From contig JACSVZ010000004.1 of assembly GCA_014706295.1 (NCBI GenBank), forward strand, positions 15,693,264-15,757,263: DNA of 64,000 nucleotides, given 5' to 3'. The translations under genes were made by a program, and so were the position numbers. The DNA is from Lycocorax pyrrhopterus obiensis (lineage: Eukaryota; Chordata; Aves; Passeriformes; Paradisaeidae). The notes below the pieces were generated by a model, which was not told where the DNA came from, ran no database searches, and saw only the letters and a list, made by a program, of their open reading frames with translations. Of this stretch, positions 35,593 to 47,500 are shown in pieces (positions within the stretch are counted from its first letter, which is position 1; each line of letters begins with the position of its first letter).

Positions 35593-38500
35593 CTGTAACC
35601 ATGAAAAAAACCAACCCCCCCAACAGAAGTGAATTATTTGTTACATGCTACTCGCATTCTTCTGCAAAAGACAACAGATAACAGTTGTTTTAAAACAGTG
35701 ACTTCCTCCATGTGTTTCTACAGGGTGTTTACAAATAACGACGCCTTGTAAGGATGCTCTGTGTTTGGGAAGCAGCCTTGGAGAGCAGCAGGGGTCACAG
35801 TCCCATCCACAGAAATGCTCTCTTATACAACCTGATTATTTGTAAGTGCTTTATTGTGACTGCTTTGTGAGGGAGCCATCGTTCTCATGCTGCTGGTTGG
35901 CTGCAGTCCAAGCTACAGTAACACTCGAGCTGATGGATTACAGCTTTGATGCACAGAGGTTTTGCAGGCAGCTGTAGAAGCCATACTAAAATAACCTATG
36001 GGTTTTAACTCTGCACCTTTGCTCCCCTTAGGAAAGGCACTTAGCAAATGAATTCCTGAGACTATGTATGGCTTGGGAGTTGCTGAGGAATTTGACGTTC
36101 GCAGTATTGTAAGGCAAGGAGTAGGAAGCGCATGGTTAACTAAGTAATGTCGATAGCTAGGAATTTATTAAATTTAGGCTGGACCCAATGCCTAATGAAA
36201 AATGTTGTAGGTTTTTAAGATAGACTTCTATAATCTCTAGGTCATCAAGAGTGTGGTGATAAGCCTACTAAAGAAGAAACATTTTAAAAGCAAACAGTCT
36301 TTTCTGGCACTTCCCTGCCATAACAGGTGCCTATTTCCCAGCTTCCCGATCATCCTGACTGTGAGTGTTTGGTGGGCAAACACTCAGTCTGCAGTGTGAG
36401 ACCTGGAAAGCATCTCTGTTGAGGACAACTCTTGAGAAAACTGGTTGCTTTAGGATAACTTAAATACATGCTTAAGCTTCCACATCTACTGAAGCATGTC
36501 CATAAAATGATATTTCTGGAGCAGGGTCTTAACTGGCAAATGAAACTGAGCTGCTTTTCAGTTATTCCTGTGGGGCAAATAACTTCCCAAACGTGTTATC
36601 CTAACTCTTCTCTCTGTATATGAAAAACTGCCCAATGTCTTGCATTTACTTGCCTGGCTCAAACTGGAAGAGCAGGGAATACATTTGAGTCTATTTACTA
36701 ATAAAAATGGTTGTGATTATTTGAGAGGATGTGGAAATGTGCTGCTATGTGCAAGCTGGGTTTCTGCTTTTTTGTTTTTATTTTTTTTTTACCAATGAAA
36801 ACTCAGGACTTTCAGATGATTTCTGCTGTGGTTCTGCAGCCATTAAGCCCATGAACCTTACTTTCATTAGCTTATTATAATGTTTGCTCAAAGAATTGCT
36901 GAGATTGGGATTTGCCAAAGCAAAAAGCTTCAGGAGCCAATATGCTGGGCAGACTATTTAATGCACAGCAGGAGTGCAACAGATGCTAATCCAAAACAAG
37001 CAGACAGATAAAACCAAATGGCAAGTGTAGGAGGCCTCACCAACCAGCAAACAAGATAATGTCCAAGGAAGTAATCATCCCAATGAATCAATCACATTTC
37101 AGCTGTATTTTGCCACTGGAATTTTGTGACCATAACCTTGTTTCTTCTAGACTTTACAATGCTTTGACACCATGTCAGGGCTGCTAACAAGTCCCAAGGT
37201 CTGCCATTTAGCTGTAGAGGGATGAAGAACAGCAAATCCTTAAACTTCTCCCTTAAAAGCTGGGTTAGAGCCTGTGCCATCCAGCACAGCCAACACAACA
37301 GTTTTGATATTAGCCTTTCTCACTGTCACACTGAACACTGTCAAGCAAACAATATGATGATATGAAAAGACTTGTTTAGACGGAATAAATCACTGGCATG
37401 GGGTCATCACACTTCTAGCTCAGGGACTCCATTCTACCATGGAAAAGTAATGATATGCAGAGTTCTAATTACCCTTTCTATAGGAAAAAAAATAATATTA
37501 ACAATAGCAGCTCTTCCTTGAATCACACCAACAACTGCAATTATTTCAGGGAATGGAAAGTCTCCATGTAGGCCACTAATTTCTGTAAATATTTGATCAT
37601 TGTTTTGAAATCCTTTCAGAATTCAGAAGATAAACTGGAGTGAGTAAAGCTCGTGAAATCATGAGGGGTTTTTTTTCCCTTTCCTTTTGAACATCCAAAT
37701 CTTGGTTTAATGATAGTCAAATTACCACTTGTGCAACTTGTAGAGGTGACCGAATTGGCAGGCAAAGACCTGCTTAGTGAAAAAACATGTGAACAGCAGA
37801 AAGGGGAGGAGGTCTGCATTTTCTACTTCCATCATCTCTATGCAGAGAGGTACTTACAGCATTTTGTTAGTTGGTTTCCTCATGGTGCTTTCACACTCCT
37901 TGGAGAAGTTGTCAAAAATGGAAAGCAACAAGTTCTGTCTGCAAGAAGGATGAGAAGAAAGTTAAGTTTCAGGCTGGATTTTTGGCCAAAGCCTTGTCTT
38001 CTCTGCAAGTGATCTTCACAGACATGTAAGGTAAGCCAGCGCTGGCTTCATGGCAGCATGAACGTTCCTGTAGACATCTGGAAGAGGGAAGAAGGCGGCT
38101 TCAAATACTGTGAAAATAGGCAGGACCTCACGGAGTGTGTAAGGATGGTCTTTCAACTTGCTTACTGTGTAGGATGTATTTTTTTATAGTGAAATAACTT
38201 GAACTGGAATTAAAAGGTGTGTTTTGAAATACTGTATTGAAGTGGGCCAGATTCTCCACCAGGATGAATGGAAGCAGGCTGGCTTTTGGAGAAGTGCCTG
38301 CTAACAGCCGCTGGGAAACTGGCCTGATACAGCATCACTGAGTGCGTCAGGTTGGAAGGGACCATGGTGGGGCATCCGGTCCAACCTCCCTGTGTCATCC
38401 TAGAACACATTCCAGACAGCTCTGGAATACGTCCAGAGAGGGAGATTCCACACCCTCTCCGTGCAACCTGCTGCAGTGCTTGGTTACCTGCACAGAAGGA

Positions 38501-41500
38501 AGTTCTTCTTCATATTCAGATGGAACTTCCTGTACATTAGTTCCTGCCTGTTGCCTCTTGTCCTCTTGATTGGCACCACTGAGCAGAGCCTGGAAACATC
38601 CTCTTGGCACCCTCCCCTCAGATAGTGACAGACATTGATGAGGTCCCCTCTCAGTCATCTCTTCTTGAGGCTGAACAGGCCCAGCTCCCTCGGCCTTTCC
38701 TCATCAGAAAGATGCTCCAGTCCCTTGCTCATCTTCACAGCCCTCCACTGGACCTGCTCCAGCAGCTCCATGTCTCTCTTGTCCTGAGGAGCCCAGAACT
38801 GGACACAGCATTCCACATGTGCCTCAGCAGGGCTGAGTAGAGGGGCAGGATCACATCCCTCGACCTGCTGGCAATGCTCTTTCTAATGCACCCCAGGACA
38901 CCATTGGCCTTCTTGGCCACAAAGACACACTGCTGGCTCAGGGACAGCTTGTTGTCCACCAGGACCTCCAGGTCCTCTGCAGAGCTGCTGTCCAGCAGCT
39001 CAGCCCCAAGCCCATACCGGTGACCCTATTTAAAAACTGTCTGGGAACTGGAGGTAGACTTTGCATGCTTGAAGTAAAGCAGTTTGAATAGTAAAAGTTG
39101 AAAGATGACATATTTGGCAAGATCTCTAGTTTTGAGGCTTTGAAAGTAGCAGCCAGGTACTCTACCAGTATGAAGGGAAATGGCTTTCTCTCACCTCATT
39201 GCTGATGCCCCTGGTAGGGGAGCAGTGGTTTCCTGATTTGCATGGGGTTTTCCCCCACGCAATTTACTAAGAAAACAGTCACTTAATATAAGAAAGTGAC
39301 TTACTAAGGCACCCCTGTTTTTATAGACCATGCTCATGTTGCAAAGTCAAGCACCCAAAAATTAATATAGTATCAGAAATGTAGTTGTCTTTATCAGGAT
39401 GAATACTTTTTATTTTCTCTCCCAGAGTTGCTCCTGCATTTAATACACTCAGAGATGTGATCTGTGACTGAATCAGTTCTGTAGCAATGGAAACCCTTGA
39501 CAGGAGATTCTTTCTCTTCTTGCAGAATCAAGAACCCCTTAGTAAAATGAGGTAGGCAGAGAAAGAATAGCACCAGCCTCAATTATACCCTGAAGAACTG
39601 GAATCTACTCCTGCCTTTCCAGGACAGTCCTGAAGTGAAGGCATGGGAGTGACACCGATCAGGCCTCTCACAACTGCCTGCTCAGCACACCTTTTCTGTG
39701 GCCTTCATTTGAGTCAGGTAAGAAGTGAGGCACTTTCATGGCTCAAACTAAACTCCTTTGGGGTTGCTTTGGCTGCCTAAAGCCAGCTGAGGGTTGGTTT
39801 CTTTGAAACACAAATGCTGAAAAATAAGCTCCGGTTGTCTGGGATTAACTGCCCCAAGTTAGTGGATGCAAAGCTCTCCCTGTGCCAAGGCTTCCAGTTG
39901 TGGGGAGAACAATACTGTCTATTACCTGAAATGGTTGGAACTAAACTGAGTAACCTCTTTCTGTAGGCTTGGGACAGACCCTAATTTTGGTGGGCAATTG
40001 AAAGCTTGCCCTTTCTACTATGTCATCATATCACCTGTATTGATTAAGCTACATAACTAAAGGCTACAGGGGTTTCTTTTTTTTTTTTTTTTTTTAATTA
40101 GGGCAGTGTGCTATTGATAAAGATCTGTCTTCTGTGTGCCAGTAGGCTTTTAATTGAGATACCAAAAAAAATACAAGCTTTAAGCAAACTTAGAATAATG
40201 TTTCTGATGGCAGATCCAGGGCACAGGAAGGCATCCGTTTCTGCTCTAAAATAAATGGACATGATTCTCCTGGCTTTAGCAGAGATTTGCTGTTTCCTGC
40301 AAGGCCTTGCAATACACCAGAGCTCTCCTGTAACTGGAATAAAGATAATCAAACCTTGTGAGCTGAATAAAGCAGAATTGCCATTTTGGATCTTCTGAAG
40401 CACCGCAGTACAATAATGCGCTATTTGGACTTACTTCTCTGTCCTTAGGTTTCGAAAAGCACAGCAGTGGCTGGGATATGTTAGGACAGCTTCCAGAAGA
40501 CTGCTGAATTTATCCAGTGGTGGCAGCCTCTTTAATGAGTAAGATGACATTGCATTTAAGACCTGAATGGCCTCAAGCCCGTAACTAGGCAGGGACTCCA
40601 GCGCTGTTGAAGAAATATCCCTGTGAAACAAAGAGAGCATTCACTTTTCTTTTCATCTCTATAAAAATACCACCAAAGCATGATGGCAGGTAACAGCAGC
40701 TGGTTTTTTCACAAAGGTTTAGATCTACAAAGTCACTTCAGCACCTGATGCCCAGCTCAGAGACATGATCTATGAAAATACAGAGCAGTGGAGTAAGAGC
40801 ATCCCTGTGGCTCAGCAGCTCCAGGAAGGCAAGGAGCTCCCTTTGTCCTGGAGAAACTGAAACCCACCACTCCAGGAGTTGTGTCCTGACCTTTCTGTTT
40901 GAAATCCAGGCATGGAGTGAGGGACGCCTCTTTAAGCCAGAGACAGGGAGAGAAGAAGGTGGGCAAAAGTGACTCTCCAGCCAGCTAACAGGTAGGACAC
41001 GCTCCTGGCTCTCTGCTTGGCTCTGAAGGGCTGTTCTAGGTGCTTTAATTAAATGGCTATTAACTAAAACACCAAAAGGATCTGTCATTCTTGCCAACAC
41101 AAACATAAGCAGTTTGGCTTAGAGTAACTTCAGAGGGGCTGTTTGTGTGAAGAAAGACCATCAGTGTGACTAAGGATTTTCAGAGTCAGGACATTAAACA
41201 AAGGAAAAACAGGCCCACAATTCTGAAAGTGGTATCAGTAATGCCATGTACCATAAAGCACGAATTAAAGGCACAAAAAAGGCATGTGCAGCACAGACTG
41301 CCATTTACAGAACCACACTGTGTTTTATTGCATGGAGTTACAGCCAGGGCAGCCCTCCAGTAAGTCCTTGATTAATAAATCATGAGGATGATAATAACAA
41401 GTTTTATTCAGCACGAGCTTACAGCGTGCAACCAGCTGGTTCACTTTTATAAACAAATTGTAAACCAGTATGTATTGCCAAAACATATCCTTCCTACCAG

Positions 41501-44500
41501 AGTACAAGTTAGTTTGCAATGTCAGAATATAAAAGACAGGAACAGGATCAGGAGGATCTGATACAAATAAAGCAAAGGCCAAAATATCTAAGATGTGGAG
41601 ACCAATGCCAACACTAGAACTGGCTGATATGTTTGCCAGGGTGCAAACTTCTTTCACCCCGTAATTTCATGGCATCTCGTTGACCTGTTTCCACTTTATA
41701 CACAGAGGGTAAGAGATCAAATCTCTTTCCAGACTCGAAGCCTGTGTTTGCTGTGGTGACACAGCTCTGGTGGCACAGTGCAGTTCCCACAGGACACTCA
41801 GGTAATGGAGTTGTGGATACTTACAGGACATCTGGCCCTGTGGCCCCTCTCAGGGCATCGTTGTGCATCCGCCTGAGGTTCTTGTTGTCCTTCAGGATCC
41901 TGTGGAACCAAAAATGAACTCTCTTTATGTCTGTATTTTAAAAACCACTTTTTTGGTTTCTTCTTCACACCTGTTTCAATTCTCTCACCACAGCAGTGGT
42001 TGTTGCACTGCCTGGCTGGGGAGAGCTTGTATTTCCCACGAGACCTTTACTTCCTCTGATGCCATCAGATCATTATCATCTAATAATCACTTAAAAGTGA
42101 TAAATTCCATATTCTTCTGACTTAAACCAGGAACAACAAGGCTGGTTCTTTCACTACAGTAGCAAACATACATTTTGCGCAAACCAAGAGACTAGTCTCC
42201 CAGTGTGTGAGAGGGATTTAAAAACTATTGATGTTTCCAGACAAACTATAGATTCCTGAGTCTGGGCTGCTGTTTCAAGTTTTACACTAGTTTATGAACT
42301 TTTGTTAAGAATTATGAGCTTTTCTCACAAAAGCTGTACTATTTTAATGGATATTGTTTCAGGAAAAGCAGTAAGACCTGCAGGATTAACGACTGAGTCA
42401 CAATGACACTGAAAAATGAAGTTTTCTCATGGGTATTGGGAAATACAAGACACAGCCAGTTAAGCTGAAGGAAGAGCCTCTGACTGTATTTAAATTGTTA
42501 TTTACCATTTAAATTACTGAGGAGGGATAGCATACTCACAACTGGTTCAGCTTTGTTCCATTGAAGGCATGGCTGTGGATATCTTCAAATCCATTTTTAT
42601 ACAACTTGCTGGAGATTAAAAAAACATAAGGGAAAAAGATTTGGAAAAGGTGAGATTACGTTACGTACTACAAGTTTCAAACCTTGGTGCTGCATTCATT
42701 TTAATGATTAGAGGGTCTGCTTATAAAGAATGAAGGTAACTTATAAAGTCTGCTTATAAAGAATGAAGATGCAGTTTAAATTCTCTAAGCTCCTTCCTGT
42801 TTAGCTGCTGAAGAGAACTTTTGCTGAGGTACAGATCCTCCCCCTGCTGAGGGGCTCGCCTGTGCCTGCCTGGGGCTGAGATCCAGAAACACGACATTAG
42901 TCCAGCTAAGCTCCTGGCACACAGCCTGGAGGCAGAAGACCTGGATTTTGTGGTGTCAGCAGGTGCAGATGGAAGACTGCAAGGCCTAGAGATGTGCCAG
43001 GTGGAAACAACCGTAAAGCCTGGAGGGAGCTGCTGGATTGCAGATCCTCTATGGACAGACAAATCTTCCAAGAGACAGCCTTGCAGAGAGGCAAGGCTGA
43101 GTTGTGCATCATCCGGTAGTCAGTGAGTTATCAGCTTCTCCAGAGTGCTGCTGCCAGGCTTGATTTGTGCTCAGGAAGCCTTGCTGTCCCCTGCACTGCA
43201 CAGGGTCACTGGATGCCACCTTGGTTCCTGATTCCCCACCCTGGGGCCAGACACCTAAAGGCTGGGCTCTGCTACGTCTCAGGTCCAGCTCTTTTCCTTC
43301 ATTAGTAGATGTAACCTATGAGTCTATTAATACCCATTTGTGGTATTAAGTTCATGTATCCAATAGAAATTCAATATAGTCACTTGTATGTATTATTTTT
43401 TCTTTAATATTAAGCCCTAATAGAAAACTTGGCACAGTTTATGAATTAAACAGCATTTCTGTTGCTTTTCCACTTGCTTTTGGGATAGCACAAACCGGCC
43501 CTATGAAACATGCTCCCAAGTGCTTAAGTGTGGGGAGCACCTGACTCCATTTGATAGATAGTATCTGCCTCAGCACAATGCTGAAAATTAGTGATAGCCT
43601 TAAAAACCATGACAACACGTAGGACCAATTTCCCAATCCACCAGAAACATTAACTGCTGGAAAGGCGAAATTAGCTATTTGCAGTGCAAAGTATGACTGC
43701 AGGGTGACTTTACACCTCCATAGATTACTTGTGTTTCACCAGACCATGCTGTAACAAGAGGAATTACTTCAGCTAATTACAGCTAACCACATGGGGTGGA
43801 GTTAACGTGTAGCCCTACAATTAGGAAGCTGCTGATAAGATAATTCTTTTCTTCTTGGGGTGAGCTCCCTATCACAAAAGGATGCGAGAAAAATGACTGT
43901 TGGCTGTTGCCCGGCTTAGACTCCCTCCCATTTAATACACTTTAGGGTTACAGTAAAGACTTTAAGCACCTTTCTCCATCTCTTTTATGTTCATTTTCTT
44001 GCACCATTAGCAGAATCATAATTTAGCTGAAGTTATTTTGAGAACTTGTTGGGAGGAAAGAGGCTCGTAAGATGAAATGATGCACTAATCCAAGCAATTG
44101 CTCCTCTTTAGCATCGTGTAGGAGCAGCATTCAGTCACATTTATGCCCAGTTCCTCTCTTGTTTCAGGAAGGTATTGGTCAATACATAAAATCTGTGTTA
44201 AAATTGCTGTCATGCTGGCACATCAGCCTGATGAAGATTCCATCAGCTGCAGTCCTTGCTCATGTGCACAGATCCTTTGCAGGTGCAAATATCCATGGAA
44301 TTTTGGGCAGGGCTCCTGTTGGACGTACACTGGAGCCTGGCCCCCAAAGGCTGGCTTCACTGGGCTCTCCTGGGTTTGTGGCTACCACACCAAGTGGGTG
44401 GCCTGCTGCTGCCCTCTTGGCTCAGAGGGTCCTTCCTTGGGACACCCAGATTTCAACCACATCCTGCCAAGAGGCTCAGCTTGTGATTTTTCCTGTTCCA

Positions 44501-47500
44501 GCTCTACTTTGTGGAAGTTTTTGTGAAGACAAGTGAGCTGTGAAATCCATACATGGTCCTTGCTGCACTGGCAGAGGACATCTCACCTTGGCTTCCTGCG
44601 TTCCTCAAGTGGGGCATCTCACAGCATCAAACCCACCCACCTCACAGGGGGCTGAAGCAATGAATGCATTGCTGGCTAAAAGGAAAGTCTTGGGTGTGGA
44701 GACTTACAGGGATCTTATGGAAACATAAACTGAGGCAAAAGAAATCAGAGTAAGAAGCAGCATCCGTAGTTTATACCAATTTCTTCTCTGTCTCCATCCC
44801 TTCTCCTCAGAGGGACCTGTGCAGCTGAAGCTCAGCTCCCTCAGCCTGGTCCCTGAAAGCACTGTTTCAAGAAACTGCATCCCTGAGGTAAGAACAGAGA
44901 CTTTGGCCTCCAGTGTAGCTTTTTTAGTTTGTATCCTGCCGATGGTATTTTTAAAAATAACATTGCATTGAAGATGAAGATTTAGATCCCTCATCCTATT
45001 TTCTTTCCTAAGTGAAGTTATCTTTTGGAAAAATCTCTGCTCTTCATCTTGAAGAACATCCCTATGTTTCTTAGGCATTTCAAATTCAACTCACAATATA
45101 TATATATATTTCATGGGGCTTAATGTCAAGATTTTCATGAAGTCAACCCACTTTCCTCAAGCAGAAGTGTTATCCTCGCAGAAGGAGCTGGAGCTAAGAT
45201 TATTTTACTCACAGTGTCAGTGATTCATTGTTCATCCCTTGGAAAGCATTTCGTGGTATAATTGTCATACGCAAGTTATCACAGAGCTCCCTTTGGAAGG
45301 AAAAGAAAAAGGTATTTTTGTCAGAGATTCAGAAACAAGATGGAAAACACTTGCAGCTGGGTTAGGTTGGTTCTCTACTTACAAAATAAAATGAGCTTCC
45401 AGTGAGAAGATCTGTGTCAGGTCTGGAAATTGCCTTATTCCAGTGTTACAAATGCTCCTAGAGAAAAGCATAATTCCTATTTATAGAAGGAAATATTACC
45501 AGAGGGGATGCAACAAGAAGCCGACTTGGTAGGTCTAAGCTTAACATTGCTTTAAAAGGTGACTAACAAATATAATTTTTAAGTAGGCTCCCAAGGTGTT
45601 TCTAAGGACTGTAAAAATCAAGTTTTTTAGAATTCTCAAGCAGTGTCCTGGAGGAGCAGCATATGTTCTCACTACGTTAAGCATGAGGGAGAGATTTTAG
45701 TTACACCTTTTGTTTAGTGCCCTGTTAGTCTGAAAACTTTATTCTAGAAATAAGCACTGAACCCCTTTGCAGACTTCTGTTTTGTCCATCACTGCTTTGC
45801 CCTTGTCTATTGAAAGACCTCACTATTGGTTAACTACAGATTAGAGCTACTGTAAACGATGTATTCTGTAATGCATGAAAAACCCTTTTCCTTACACTCC
45901 TTAATCTGATTTGTCTACTCCTTTGGAGAAAAGAATAAATTAAGCAAACAGAAAAGGAATAGAACTCTTTCTTACAAGTATTTTAGCTTTGGAAGATTTC
46001 TGAACGCTCCATCCTCAATGTGCAACAGATTTTTCGTGTTCAGGATTAATCTGTAATGAGGGAAAAATATTTCAGTATTATAATCATTATAGATTTGGGA
46101 GGGCCCTGAGCTTTGCTTGTGATTTACCTTCTCAGAAAAGTCTTCAAATATGCTGCTGGGTGCATTTTCAGGTAACAAAAATGGCCTGCAGTTTTTAGGC
46201 AGCCAACAAAAGATAACACTGCCTGAATTCTCATGGTTCTCTGAGCTGATCTGGCTTGCATCCACCTGGTCACTGGTGGGAGTTAGCATTTTGGGCCGAA
46301 CCTGAGTGTGTGTGTGTGCCTGGTCCTTGCTCCACAATCAGATCCCTTCAAATCATCTCTCGTTTCTATTCAGGAAAGGCAGTTCCTTGGGTAGTTTAAC
46401 CTCTTAGGAGCACCATGGTCTTGCTTAGAGCAGTGGTTGGTAGGAGTGGATCAGCAGAAATTGGGAGAGAAGTGTGTGAGAAGTCCTGTTTGCTAGTGGT
46501 CACTCAAAAAAACGGGCAGATCTCTTAATCAAGGAGCACTTTCTGCAGCTAAACTATCAATAAACTTCTGTGTTTGCCCCAATAACTGTAGCCCAGCTCC
46601 CTCCCTATGCATGGCTTACAGAATACAAAGGTTTTAGCATGTGAAATGGCAAGAAAAGTTGAAATTCAAGAATGCCATTGAACTCCCCTACCCTGATCAT
46701 CCATTGAATGTGGACTTGAGTGCAGCTTGGGACATCAAGCCCCTGCAATGTGAGTCCTGTACAGCACTCAAGATTCAAGGAGGTTTTTTGCCAGCTCTCT
46801 GTAGCTCTTTAATGGTCTTGCTTAACTTTTGGGTTTTGGAAGACAGGCATAAGACAAGCTATCCATAAACTGTTGGGGTCAAAACTTTTATTCCTTCCCT
46901 AAACACACCATTGATTCCAGTGGAAGTTGGACTCAATCAGAGGTGGAGAAATCTGTATCCCTTGCTTATGTGAGTAACTGGATTCAGTGATGTTCACACA
47001 CTAAAAAAAAAAAGAGATGAATTTGTCCTCACTCAGTTGCACAATTTTAAGCCACTCACTGGTCATGCTGTGCAAAAAAAGGCAGTAATGAGATATTGAA
47101 TCAGATTTATAGTTTCCAATTTCACTAAATATTTCAGAGCATTCTCCTAGTCATTGCTTTTAACTCTCTCTCAGATGCCTGTGCTATGCAGGTCAAGATT
47201 AAAATCAGTGCATGTTCTGTTTGAGTAGTATTTCAGTGCTCCACAGAAGAGCTATGCATACGAAGCAGCTGTATTTAAATAATGTACGGCTTTGAAAACG
47301 GCATCTTCAAAAAGAAAGATTTTTCTCGGCTTTTGTCATTTCGAATTATTTCCCTGCTTAGAAAGCCTGACAATGCCAGCAGAAGCAGACACAGACCTCA
47401 ACCCCTGCCACTGAGCTCACTGAAAGCAGTGGGACTCTGTGCAGGGATGTCTTTGCATAAGCTAGCTCTCCAAGGCCAGGCCTTACAGAGTGCTCACTAT

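Noticed and set aside
44143..44536. Overlapping + strand frames of 127 and 125 codons in LHCGR intron 6
   Set aside because: Two frames are open over the same bases, with no motif or codon signal, so chance is more likely.
46121..46200. Candidate LHCGR exon 3 with an IFEDFSEK peptide before a GGTAAATC donor
   Set aside because: It lacks the leucine-rich-repeat pattern and the correct phase. The true exon 3 was found at 47664-47738 with [14 protein letters not shown].
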